The notes beneath the pieces were generated by a model. It saw only the letters and a program-made list of their open reading frames with translations, ran no database searches and had not been told where the DNA came from. Position numbers and translations under genes: made by a program. Below are positions 34,179 through 42,794 of a stretch of DNA of 64,000 bases, in pieces (the stretch's first letter is position 1; each line of letters starts with the position of its first letter). Source of the DNA: Bryobacterales bacterium (lineage in GTDB: Bacteria; Acidobacteriota; Terriglobia; Bryobacterales; Bryobacteraceae). The stretch is taken from positions 2,667 through 66,666 of the forward strand of contig PMSX01000232.1 of assembly GCA_003167495.1 (NCBI GenBank), read 5' to 3'.

Positions 34179-37103
34179 GTGACCTCCCCTAACCCCCCCG
34201 TTACTCCGACTGTATCTGTTAGGCCTGAAATACACACGGCGATTTTGCAACTTGCGCCCACCGACTTAGATGGTATGCGCAAAGAAATCGCAGCCCGAGA
34301 CCTGCCCGTGGCAAGTTTCGGTCCGGTGTTTGCGAAAATCGCCGCGCAAAGTCCCGCCCATGCGGCCACCTTTTCCGCCGCTTACGTCCGTAACCTGCCC
34401 ACCGCCGAAACCATTGCCGATTTCTTTTCTAAAGTGGCAGTCGCCGCACCCGCCGACCGCAGAACTATCGTCGTTGCCAATCGCGAAAATGAAAACGGCG
34501 TCGGCGTAGTTCACGCCATCGGTACCATGCCTGACGCGCAGGCTCAAGTCCTCATGCAGGATTTTGTCGTTGAAGATAACAAGTCGGTAAACCAGAAGGC
34601 CATCACGAACCTGGCTGAATGGTTTGGCGGGGCGGGCCAAGCTCTGCTCGCCGCCAACTTTCCACTGCCGCAGGCAGTCGCCGTCCACGACGGGTTCTTC
34701 GACGACATAGGCAACTTCTTCAAAAGCGCCGCGAGTGCCATCGGCAACGCCGTCGTTACCGTCGGCAGAGCCTTGGGAAAAGCCGTCGGCGACATTGCCA
34801 CTGGCATTACCCACATTGTCGGCGCAATCGCCGCCTGGACTGTCGACCAGGTGAAGAATCTCGTTCATTCCCTCCTCCACCTCGGCCAATCCATTGCCCA
34901 AATTGTCAGCAGCGCCATCAAGGCAACGTACGATGCCCTCAAGAAGACTCTCGAAGGCATCCTTGCCCTGGGTCGCTCCATTGGCGAAGTACTGGAATCC
35001 ATCGCCGATTTCGCCGTCGACGTCGTGACTAGCACGCTACGCGCGCTGAGAGATATTGGTCAACAGATCGAGTCTTTCTGCCGCTGGCTGGTTGGCAAAA
35101 CGATCTCCATCGTAGAGAAGTTCATGCAAGCCCTGCTGAAAGCCGGCGAAAAGATAGCCGATATTCTCGCCGCCGCCGTGCGCTTTGGCGCGGCGCTCAT
35201 CAGTGATTCCGTCAAATCTCTCATCGCCTTGGGCCAAACGGTCGGCGCCGTCTTAGTCGCTGCCATCACTCATCCCGGCGACATCACACAAGCCGTCGTC
35301 ACCGCTTTGCAGGGTCTTGGACACACCGTCGCGACTTTGCTCGACAGCGTTAAAGCGCAGGGTTTGCAATTCGTCCACGCAGTAACGGTATCCATCGCCA
35401 AAATCGGCACCGAGTTCGCACAACTTGCAGACTACGTCGTCACCGCCGCCGCCGATGTCGCGAAAGAGATCGTCAGCGCCGTTATCAATGCCGGCCGCAG
35501 CATTGGCGACCTCATCTTCCATCTTGCGGAATCCGCCGTGGCCTCCGTTCGCAAGATCGTGCAAGCTGCTTTCGATCTCGGTCAAAGTGTGCTGCCGGTG
35601 ATTCGCGGCCTCGCAGCCGTAACCGGCAACTTGCTGGTGGCGTCGGTCAAGGCAATCTTCGATGCCGGCAAATCTTTGGCGGAGTTTATCAATGCCGCGG
35701 TTGCCAGCACGGTCGATCTGGCAGAGAGTTTGATCGTGGCAGCGGTCCAGGCGGGAGAAGCCGTCGCCAACGTTTTCGCCACCGCTTTGCAACAGGGAAT
35801 ACAGGTGTTACAGCGCGCCCTGAGCGCCGTCTTCAAACACCTCGGACCCGTCGGCGCGGCGCTCGATTGGCTTGTCGATCAGGCACAAAACGTGGCCACC
35901 ATTGCCTGGAAAGCAGTCGTTGATACGCTGGACACCGCCGGCAACGGCATCAACCAGATACTCGATTGGGCAAAGGCCAAATCGGATCAGGCTCTCGGGC
36001 TTGTTGTCGCTGCTTTAAATGGCGCCGGTAACGTTCTTGCCCACATTATCGACTGGGTAAAAACCGCCGGCGACGCTGCCATCAAACTGGTTGGCGCAGC
36101 TTTGTTTCGTGCCGGACAAACCGTTAACGATATTCTCGTCTGGGTCGAAAAAGATGCGCTCGGCAGCTTGCAAACCTTTGTGAATGCTTTGCTCTCCGCT
36201 GGCGCAAAGGTCGCCGACCTCCTCATTTGGGCCACCGCCCGCACTCTCCAAATCGCCAAAGACGTCGTCACTGAATTGCTGGCAAGCGGCACAAGCATGG
36301 CTGAACTCGTCGCCGATACGCTAGCGCACCCGGGTGATGCGACCCGCAACCTGATGGCGGCTTTTGGCGAAATCGGCAAGACGCTGAAAGACATCGTCGA
36401 ATCAGCTATTATTCAACCCGCCGAAGATGCCGCCAAGAAAGCCTTTGACACACTCAAGGATCTCGGCAAGTCCGCGCTTGATGTTCTCAAGGCAGCGGCG
36501 GAGATTGGCGCTAGCGCTCTGGGCGTCGTGTTCACTCTAGTGCTGGAGTGGTTCCCCGGCTCCTATCGGCCGCTCAACGCGACCGAGTCAGCCGCGGGCA
36601 CGGAGATCTTTGCCCAATCTGTCCCGCTCAGTCAAGTGCGCATCGCCGTCATGTCGATTCCCGTCGATGTCATCGAGTGGCTTGAACAGGAATTTACGGG
36701 CCAGCCCGGGCGCGCATTCACTACCATGACCCTGATCAATTTCCCTTCTTGGGAGAACCTCAAAACCGATACCGTCGTTCATGAACTCACCCACGTCTGG
36801 CAGAACGTCCAAGTCGGCCCCATCTACATGGTGGAAGCACTGGAAGCACAATTCTCCAAGGCTGGCTATAACTACGGCTATAGCACTACCGGCCTGGGAC
36901 CTATCAACGGCGAAGGAGCGCAACAAGCTCTCATCAACGCCAACGGCAACTTCAACTCGTTCAACCGCGAACAACAGGCTATGATCATCCAGCACTATTG
37001 GGTGCGTCGTTACGGACCCGCTAACGAACAAGCTGAATACCAGGAATGGCAGCCTTACGCCAACGTAGTTCAGGGCGCGCTGGTTGCTACCGCGACGTCG
37101 TGA
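34179..37103 (+). CDS. Giant 29-residue-helical-repeat protein with C-terminal HELTH metallopeptidase-like (DUF4157-like) domain
   Basis: This 974-residue protein has no signal peptide. Residues 1-175 form a soluble N domain. From about 230 to 770 the protein is a regular array of amphipathic helices: a glycine recurs at 236, 265, 294, 323, 352, 381, 410, 439, 468, 497, 526, 556, 588, 617, 646, 675, 704, 733 and 763. The spacing is exactly 29 residues in most steps. A unit reads like LALGRSIGEVLESIADFAVD. The C-terminal domain has VVHELTHVWQ (zinc-binding His868-Glu-x-x-His872), a candidate third ligand in EALEAQ (886/889) and YNYGYST, as in DUF4157/eCIS-core-type peptidases. The GTG at 34179 has AAGGA nine bases upstream. 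It is coupled by GTGA overlap to the next gene. Function unknown; a toxin, tape-measure-like or self-processing surface protein are options. Confidence 0.8.
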   Translation: MTSPNPPVTPTVSVRPEIHTAILQLAPTDLDGMRKEIAARDLPVASFGPVFAKIAAQSPAHAATFSAAYVRNLPTAETIADFFSKVAVAAPADRRTIVVANRENENGVGVVHAIGTMPDAQAQVLMQDFVVEDNKSVNQKAITNLAEWFGGAGQALLAANFPLPQAVAVHDGFFDDIGNFFKSAASAIGNAVVTVGRALGKAVGDIATGITHIVGAIAAWTVDQVKNLVHSLLHLGQSIAQIVSSAIKATYDALKKTLEGILALGRSIGEVLESIADFAVDVVTSTLRALRDIGQQIESFCRWLVGKTISIVEKFMQALLKAGEKIADILAAAVRFGAALISDSVKSLIALGQTVGAVLVAAITHPGDITQAVVTALQGLGHTVATLLDSVKAQGLQFVHAVTVSIAKIGTEFAQLADYVVTAAADVAKEIVSAVINAGRSIGDLIFHLAESAVASVRKIVQAAFDLGQSVLPVIRGLAAVTGNLLVASVKAIFDAGKSLAEFINAAVASTVDLAESLIVAAVQAGEAVANVFATALQQGIQVLQRALSAVFKHLGPVGAALDWLVDQAQNVATIAWKAVVDTLDTAGNGINQILDWAKAKSDQALGLVVAALNGAGNVLAHIIDWVKTAGDAAIKLVGAALFRAGQTVNDILVWVEKDALGSLQTFVNALLSAGAKVADLLIWATARTLQIAKDVVTELLASGTSMAELVADTLAHPGDATRNLMAAFGEIGKTLKDIVESAIIQPAEDAAKKAFDTLKDLGKSALDVLKAAAEIGASALGVVFTLVLEWFPGSYRPLNATESAAGTEIFAQSVPLSQVRIAVMSIPVDVIEWLEQEFTGQPGRAFTTMTLINFPSWENLKTDTVVHELTHVWQNVQVGPIYMVEALEAQFSKAGYNYGYSTTGLGPINGEGAQQALINANGNFNSFNREQQAMIIQHYWVRRYGPANEQAEYQEWQPYANVVQGALVATATS

Positions 37104-38008
37104 AACAGCCTGAGCCAAGCACTTGGGTGGTGGCGGGTTCCTCGGAAGCGCTGGCCCGCCTTCGTCCACTCACCCTCGCGCATCGCAACTATCGGGCGGT
37201 GCGCGAGGTGAAGACCGCTAATTTCTCCGATTCCGATCTCGACGACGCCCTCGCCACTCTCGTCGTTGGCAAGCCTCCCAAGTCTGCATTTCTACGCGCC
37301 GGTAATGATAGGCAGGTTCCCACCGGCTGGTTGCCCGACAGCGAGCGTCTGGAAACCTTCGCCCATGCCGCGTCCGAGGTTCAGCTCAGGCGCACTTCGA
37401 ACACAGGCCTCGGTCCTTTTGTTCTCCTGGGTGAATCGGAGGAGCGCGCCCTCGGTTTCGCCGGCCGTCTCGCGGGCTCTCTCAGTGACTCAGCGCCAGT
37501 TTTTCAGTGGACCGCCGAACGCATCGGTCGCCGCGATCTGATCGAAGCCCTGCAAGGCGGAGCGGGCGCGGCATTCTATGTTGGACGCGGAACGGCAGCC
37601 GGCTGGGCCGGTTACTGCGGTTTCGATGCCGGTGACGCCCGCCTCGCATGCGGACATCCCATCGGAGCCGTCCTCTCCCTCACATGCTCAGCCTTGGGTT
37701 TGTCACACGAAATGGTCCTCTCCGGCCTATGTGCCGCTGCCCTCGGTGCGGCCGGACCCACAATCCATAGCCACAATGTGACTCTCGCGTTCGCCATCTC
37801 CCGAGCTTTGCGTTGTGGCGCCTCCTCCCTGGCCGATATTCTGCTCGCGCCCGATATTCCCTGCACCGCGCTGAACCCCTATCGCATCATTGGCGATCCA
37901 CTCGCACCACTCATAGGCCATCCCCAATCACTCGAGCATGCGCAGCGCATCCTCGCACCACCTCCCAACGTAGTCCTGCCAGTCATCCCCCTCTCTTCCT
38001 GGAAATAG
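37100..38008 (+). CDS. Caspase/gingipain-fold protein, probable pseudo-peptidase, coupled to the repeat protein
   Basis: This is a 302-residue soluble protein. The last half has the layout of clan CD cysteine peptidases (gingipain C25 / CHAT / caspase-like). ALQGGAGAAFYVGRGTAAGW at about 150-169 matches the beta strand and turn that hold the catalytic His (usually Y-x-G-H-G). GHPIGAVLSLTCSALG at about 185-200 places Cys196 at the nucleophile position. YRIIGDPLAPLIG near the end is the typical closing strand. The His is Arg163 (CGC at 37586-37588; CAC is one base away), so the dyad is broken. It starts on the GTG of GTGA at the stop of the metallopeptidase gene, hence obligate co-expression. 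It could be a regulator, immunity or scaffold partner of that protein. Family call is moderate. Confidence 0.62.
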   Translation: MKQPEPSTWVVAGSSEALARLRPLTLAHRNYRAVREVKTANFSDSDLDDALATLVVGKPPKSAFLRAGNDRQVPTGWLPDSERLETFAHAASEVQLRRTSNTGLGPFVLLGESEERALGFAGRLAGSLSDSAPVFQWTAERIGRRDLIEALQGGAGAAFYVGRGTAAGWAGYCGFDAGDARLACGHPIGAVLSLTCSALGLSHEMVLSGLCAAALGAAGPTIHSHNVTLAFAISRALRCGASSLADILLAPDIPCTALNPYRIIGDPLAPLIGHPQSLEHAQRILAPPPNVVLPVIPLSSWK

Positions 38009-38835
38009 GAATGAGCAAGCTAGACTGACGTGCTTTCCAGGTAGATAGCTGTCGACCTCCGCGAGTCTTTTTTTAAATTATCGATCATTTTTCCCATTCG
38101 CGCTTAGCTCCGGTATTTCTCAAATATTTGCGTTGGCCATTTTGGCCAGTTCTTTGTTGGAACGGAGTCTGCCAAATTTACGAGTGGGGATCGTGCCCGG
38201 CATCAATGCGTCGTGCGTGCCGCACTTGCTCTTCTGAGATAAAAGTACCCTTTAATGGAAAAAATGTAACACTCTGCCAGGGCTTGAGCATCCGGAGGGC
38301 TCCTCAAGCCCTCGCCATTGAGTTTGACAACTCAAATAGGGAGTTTGGCAATGTGCTTGCTTCGGTAATTCGAAAGTGAAAACGATGCCCGCAAACAGAG
38401 TATTCGCAATAGATCAGCACATTTCTTGGCGTGGAAGCAACACCCCGTCTCCGCAATTCGCACCCTTTCGTCGGCTCGTGAAATTTTCATCCGATTGTCG
38501 ATTGATTCTTAAATATTGGCTGGTAGACGGTGCATTAAATATTGAATGTCAAAAAGATTGTTTGCTGATTTCGCGAAAAACTTCGCCGACCGTCGCGGAT
38601 TCCGCTTTCCCGTTTATCGTAAGTCCTCCGGCCTGAACAAAATGAATGAATCTACCAAGATGAGCAAGGTCGCCACACGCGATATTGTTGCTTTCATCAT
38701 GCCTAAGGCAGGAAGCTGTGTCAGCCCGTTGCCGGTTGTCATTTTGTCGAGTTCCACGGACGGAGGCGAGAACAACTCAGCCTATTCTTCGGAAACGTCG
38801 TTAGGCTTCCGGTAATCTCATCTTAAGAGGATTTC
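38009..38835. other. Long intergenic region with one strong hairpin
   Basis: About 830 bases separate the caspase-like gene and the Ku gene. Composition turns AT-rich here, unlike its neighbours. Short open frames (for example 38546-38815) match no family I know and lack good starts. A perfect 9-bp inverted repeat at 38280-38311 is the only structure seen. The Ku promoter must lie at the right end. Confidence 0.45.
38280..38311. repeat. 9-bp inverted repeat (hairpin)
   Basis: GGGCTTGAG (38280-38288) and CTCAAGCCC (38303-38311) are perfect inverse complements around a 14-base loop. No T-run follows on either strand, so it is not a classical intrinsic terminator. It may be part of a small structured RNA or a protein-binding site in the AT-rich gap upstream of the Ku gene. 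Confidence 0.5.
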
Positions 38836-39846
38836 ATGGCTTCTGCAGTTTGGCGCGGCTTCATCACCTTCGGCGTAATTTCCATACCGGCGCGGCTTTT
38901 TCGGGCGGCCCGTGCTGAGCGAGTTAGTCTCCGGCGCTTGCGGCGCGAAGAGCCTTCACCAACGTTCGACGCGCTCTCAAAAGACTCGAGGGATTCTCGG
39001 CTTGGCGCGGCATTAAGATCTTCTCCCGATCCGAGTCAGAAAAATCAACCAAAGCTGACTCTGGTTTCCGAAAGTACCCCAACCACTGCCGCCATACCTG
39101 CCCCCGTCCTCACTCCGGTCAAACAAGCGTCAATCAGTAACGACTCAGATGAGATTGTTCCAGCCGAATCCGTCGTAAAGGGTTTTGAATATGAGAAGGA
39201 CCGCTTCGTCCAGATCGACGCCGAAGAGCTAAAGAGCGCGGCGGCGCAAACGTCCACCGAAATGCAGATCGGGGAATTTGTAAAGCTGGCCGACATCGAC
39301 CCGGTTTACTTTGAGACCTCCTATTATGTGGGAGCCGAGGCGGCTGGCGAAAAAGCATACGCTCTCTTGTATCGGTCGATGCAGTTGACAGGCTTGGTGG
39401 CGATCGCCCAGTTCGCGATGCACGGTCGAGAGCACGTGGTGCTGCTTCGTCCCGGCAAAGCCGGGATGCTTGCCCACACAATGTTCTTCAGGACGGAAGT
39501 ACGTTCGAATGAGGAGCACCGGGCTGATACAAAAGCTGTTAGTGAAAAGGAACTGAATCTCGCTTGTACGCTTATCGATTCACTCGCGGGACCATTTGAG
39601 CCTGAGAAGTATCGGGACACTTACCGCGAGAAGCTGGAGGCGTTGATTGCCGCGAAAGTGCAGGACCAAGCAGCGCCGAGTCCGATTGCCAATCTTAAGA
39701 GCCGACCGCGCGTCGTAGATCTGACGCAGGCGCTCAAGCAAAGTTTGGCGAATCTAAAAAAGCCCGCTGGGTTGGAGCGGCGAGCGAGGAAGCCAGAGGA
39801 GGCTGCTGTGACGACGACTAAGAAAAGGTCCAAGTCTGCAAGCTAA
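38836..39846 (+). CDS. ku: Ku DNA end-binding protein with unusual low-complexity insertion
   Basis: This 336-residue bacterial Ku opens the non-homologous end-joining pathway by ringing broken DNA ends and recruiting LigD. It begins MASAVWRGFITFGVISIPAR, the classic first strand. ESVVKGFEYEKDRFVQIDAE follows, with FVKLADIDPVYFETSYYVG, GREHVVLLRPGKAGMLAHTM and LACTLIDSLAGPFEPEKYRD. Basic residues end the tail (TTTKKRSKSAS). Between about residues 37 and 105, where ordinary Ku has a short conserved segment (H-x-x-D...R-x-R-Y/H), there is a Ser/Thr/Pro-rich stretch of about 70 residues. A strong AAGAGGA precedes the ATG. No ligD lies in the window. A tail fragment of a different Ku is at 7122-7352. 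Confidence 0.88.
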   Translation: MASAVWRGFITFGVISIPARLFRAARAERVSLRRLRREEPSPTFDALSKDSRDSRLGAALRSSPDPSQKNQPKLTLVSESTPTTAAIPAPVLTPVKQASISNDSDEIVPAESVVKGFEYEKDRFVQIDAEELKSAAAQTSTEMQIGEFVKLADIDPVYFETSYYVGAEAAGEKAYALLYRSMQLTGLVAIAQFAMHGREHVVLLRPGKAGMLAHTMFFRTEVRSNEEHRADTKAVSEKELNLACTLIDSLAGPFEPEKYRDTYREKLEALIAAKVQDQAAPSPIANLKSRPRVVDLTQALKQSLANLKKPAGLERRARKPEEAAVTTTKKRSKSAS

Positions 39847-39889
39847 AATAGCGGCGCAGTGCATGACAATACGGCGGCAGCCTCACACT

Positions 39890-40609
39890 TAATTTTGATG
39901 TTGCCATGTAAAGCTGACAACGACGGCACCTCTTGTGTCTAGATTCTCCGACGCCCCAGAAGAAGGTAAACCAAAAGGACGACGAGCAAAACACCACCAA
40001 TCCCGCCGCCACAAAATTTTTATTCCAGGCGGAGCACCGTTGAACGGCGGCACGGCGCAAACGAAGGGCAACCAGGCATTCACGCTCAGGTAGGCTCGGG
40101 CGGCTTTCATGAGTTCTTCGGTTTCTTGTACTTTGCGTCGGCTTGGAGGGCGCGGAGTCGACCATTTCCTTTTCGCGGCGGCGAGTGAGGCGCGATTCCT
40201 GGAGGTGCAGATTGCGGAAATCTTTGGCGTAGGCGAGACGGATTTCCATTTGGAGGACGGGGCTTAGTTCCGGACGGTTGAAGCTTTCGTCCGTGCCGCG
40301 AGTTGGTGGCGGCCGATGGTGATGAGCGCGAATTCGAGAGCGGGGATGCGATTGAGACGCCAGCGAATATCGGCGATGGATTGCGCGAGGGCGCATTCTT
40401 CAGGGCCGACGGGCTTGAATTGTTTTTCGTAGGAGAGGATGTGGGTTTGTAGGCTCGGCGTCATCGGATGGGAGGAGGACCGTCACACCCGTTGGGCCGG
40501 TTTTGAGAGCGTTTAGAGAGGCTTTCGCCTTACCAGTGGCACTGGTTGGTCCCGTTGACGATTGTGCGTTGGCGCGGTTCGCGTTGATGCTGGCTTCGGA
40601 AGTTTCCAT
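39890..40609 (-). pseudogene. Conserved acidobacterial hypothetical protein (ANRANAQSSTGPxS family), multiply frameshifted
   Basis: From the ATG at 40609 the protein starts INANRANAQSSTGPTSATGK, with AKASLNALKTG and VLLPSDD, which I recognise as the N terminus of a hypothetical protein common in Solibacter-like genomes. The homology then jumps frame near 40455 (THILSYEKQFKPVGPEECAL, IADIRWRLNRIPALEFALI), again near 40275 (LSPVLQMEIRLAYAKDFRNL, LQESRLTRRRE), and again near 40160-40120 (EELMKAARAYLSVNAWLPF). At least three indels break one gene of about 240 codons. The function of intact members is not known to me; they are cytoplasmic, helical and often multicopy. The order of pieces is preserved, so decay is by small indels, not rearrangement. 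Confidence 0.65.
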
Positions 40610-40851
40610 GGTTCGTTTGCTCCTGAGAAATAAAAATGGCCCGCACAGAGATGACACTCCGGCGGACCTGGAAAGTAGCAAATCGAGGGATGGAAACGAA
40701 CCTTAAATAAAGTGCGCGAGCCTACAAAGACCGTGTAAGTAGTTGGGAGGACTGGAGAATGAAATTCCGGGATTTTTTTCGAGAGCGGTGACTCGGATTT
40801 AGGGGCGGGTCGGACGGTAGAGAAAATCGAATATTGCATTAAGCTAGAAGC

Positions 40852-41095
40852 ATGGGCAGTCTCAACCCAAATCCAGGCGATATTGACGCGCGGCAACAAT
40901 TTTTGCTGCAATCGACCGAATCGCTGCATGCTTCCTTGCACGAACTTCATGGAATCGTACAACAACGTACCGAGCAGCTCAAGGTGAACGACGCACGAAC
41001 GGAGCCGAATTCTGACAGGCATCGAGAGCTTGCTAGCGATTGTGCGCCCGCACCAGGACCGTCACGAAAAACTGGACGGAGGCGACAAGCAGTGA
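40852..41095 (+). pseudogene. Small coiled-coil protein, frameshifted
   Basis: The ATG at 40852 starts MGSLNPNPGDIDARQQFLLQ, then LHASLHELHGIVQQRTEQLK, an amphipathic heptad pattern. Near 40990-41000 the pattern continues in another frame as ILTGIESLLAIVRPHQDRHE with KLDGGDKQ and a TGA at 41093-41095. Restored, this would be a helical protein of about 80 residues of the sort that is abundant in Solibacter-like genomes, with no known function. Translation of the uncorrected frame would run antisense into the ABC permease gene, which is unlikely to be real. One inserted or deleted base is enough to explain it. Confidence 0.5.
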
Positions 41096-41123
41096 TACGT
41101 CTGAGGGACATAGCGTTGAGCTC

Positions 41124-42794
41124 TTACGCGAGCTTTAGCGACTCAAACTCGCTAGGGGCTCGTTCTTCAAAGCTAATTCGATTCTGTTCTATTTCATTGG
41201 CTTTTCTGCGCCGGCGCAAATCCAGCCAGGCGATGACCATCGCAGCGGCGACGATGGTATAGCGCCACCATTGCGCAATGGCCCAGTGTTCCAGCCAGAC
41301 AAGAAACGGCACCAAGAAGACGAGCCCGGCCAGAGCCAAAATGAACCGGATCACCATTTTTCTTGAATCGGCTTGCACGGTGTAGGTGAAGGGAATGCGC
41401 TGAAAGGTGAGCAGCACGAGATCCATTCCGAGCACGGTTAAACCCAAGTTGAGCGGGATGACGAAAAACGAGCCAGGTGGCAGCAACTGCCATGGCAAGA
41501 CGAGCAGCATCATCAGACGCCTGGCGACTGAGTTCGGGGAGGGTGAAATGTCGTTCGCCGAAAAACGGAAGGCCCAGTTTGCCGTCGCAACCGCTGGAAT
41601 GTCAAAAGCCAGCCGCAGCCCGCTGATGAGAAAGAAGGCCAGCAGCAAGGGTATTTGATTTCTGTCGTCTTCGGCGGCGCGAGCCACGATAACGAGGCCA
41701 ACGCCCAAGAATCCGCCGAGAAACATGGCGTGCCGTTCGCTGCGCGTCATGACCCTAAGGGCAAACAAAATGCAAGCTTCTTCAAAGGGCGACCGAAACA
41801 GGATTCGTGATAGCCACTCAGGCATTTTGAACCATGCACCGTGCGTGTTGCCCGCTAAATTATCGAACGATTCGGCGAGGCGTAAAAAATGACGGCGATA
41901 GCAGAGCGCATAGCTTACGACCATCACGACTACAGACGAGGCCATGGCGATTAGCGCCCAGCGCGCCATTTCTTCCATTGTGGGTTTAGCGATACCCACT
42001 ACTGATTCGTAGATACCCAAGAACCAGAACGACGGCAGCAATTTCAGGTAAGAGGCGGCATACGCGGGCAGGCGTCCGGAGAAAAGTTGCAGAAACAGGT
42101 TGGAAAAGAATTCAACCATTAAGGCGACAGCGAGGAGAATCCGCACGACCACCGAAACCGGGCGCAATAAACGCCTGGGTAAAAGCAATGTCAATAATCC
42201 AACGAGGGCGAAGAGACCGAAAAAACTAAAGAGTGTGGCGCTGAAGACCGCTGTGATGTGCCCGGCGGCGACTTTTGCAAAGGCATTCCATCTGCCATCG
42301 CTCCCGGTAACGAAGGCGGGGAAAATGAAGCAAGAGACGAGATTGACATCAATGGCGAAGACGAACGCGAGCCCGGCGAGTGCGGCGAAGTTTGCCAGGA
42401 AAATATGATGAATGGGGATGGGTAATGACGCCAGATTTGCAAAATCTCGACGGTCGGGGAACAGGCGGTTCCAGCGCATCAACATAACCAAACCCGTGAT
42501 GGTCATGGAAAGCACAATGAAAAAGTATTCGTCAGCCGCCGAAGCCCGGTAGAAATCAAAATGCCTTTGGCCGCGCAGCCACTGCAGCAGTGTCGAGTAC
42601 TTATCGAGTAAAAACAACGACGCGAATGCGCCAGGAGAAGCCAGCAGCGCAATCACGACGCCGAGACCCAGGCTCATTTCGTCGTCGCTCTGTTCATCTT
42701 CGGAAGCGAAGATGCGCTTGATGAAATAAGCGACTAAGGCGCCAAACGGCGTGCGCGGAAGCCAGACAAACGGCGATTTGAGTTCGTCATTCAA
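41124..42794 (-). CDS. ABC-2-type exporter permease
   Basis: This 556-residue membrane protein has about twelve hydrophobic segments. They include SLGLGVVIALLASPGAFASL, FFIVLSMTITGLVMLM, FANLASLPIPIHHIFLANF, VVRILLAVALMVEF and the C-terminal LALAGLVFLVPFLVWL. The phrase LFPDRRDFANLASLPIP recalls large ABC-2 permeases of exporters whose substrate is unknown. Its ATG overlaps the stop of the ATPase gene upstream (ATGA, 42791-42794), so the two subunits are translationally coupled. A charged C-terminal tail (RRRRKANEIEQNRISFEE) is cytoplasmic. No periplasmic binding protein is encoded nearby, supporting export rather than import. Confidence 0.8.
   Translation of the reverse strand: MNDELKSPFVWLPRTPFGALVAYFIKRIFASEDEQSDDEMSLGLGVVIALLASPGAFASLFLLDKYSTLLQWLRGQRHFDFYRASAADEYFFIVLSMTITGLVMLMRWNRLFPDRRDFANLASLPIPIHHIFLANFAALAGLAFVFAIDVNLVSCFIFPAFVTGSDGRWNAFAKVAAGHITAVFSATLFSFFGLFALVGLLTLLLPRRLLRPVSVVVRILLAVALMVEFFSNLFLQLFSGRLPAYAASYLKLLPSFWFLGIYESVVGIAKPTMEEMARWALIAMASSVVVMVVSYALCYRRHFLRLAESFDNLAGNTHGAWFKMPEWLSRILFRSPFEEACILFALRVMTRSERHAMFLGGFLGVGLVIVARAAEDDRNQIPLLLAFFLISGLRLAFDIPAVATANWAFRFSANDISPSPNSVARRLMMLLVLPWQLLPPGSFFVIPLNLGLTVLGMDLVLLTFQRIPFTYTVQADSRKMVIRFILALAGLVFLVPFLVWLEHWAIAQWWRYTIVAAAMVIAWLDLRRRRKANEIEQNRISFEERAPSEFESLKLA

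Noticed and set aside
34266-34901. Long minus-strand open frames under the repeat protein (also 35253-35792 and 36588-37169)
   Set aside because: They are mirror frames of a strongly biased, repetitive coding sequence; the plus frame shows the 29-residue period and the metallopeptidase motif.
34866-36490. Regular DNA period of 87 bases as a possible CRISPR or satellite array
   Set aside because: The period comes from the 29-residue protein repeat; the DNA copies are strongly diverged and there are no identical repeats with spacers.
38546-38815. Open frame of 89 codons just upstream of Ku
   Set aside because: Unusual composition, no ribosome-binding site and no recognisable motif.
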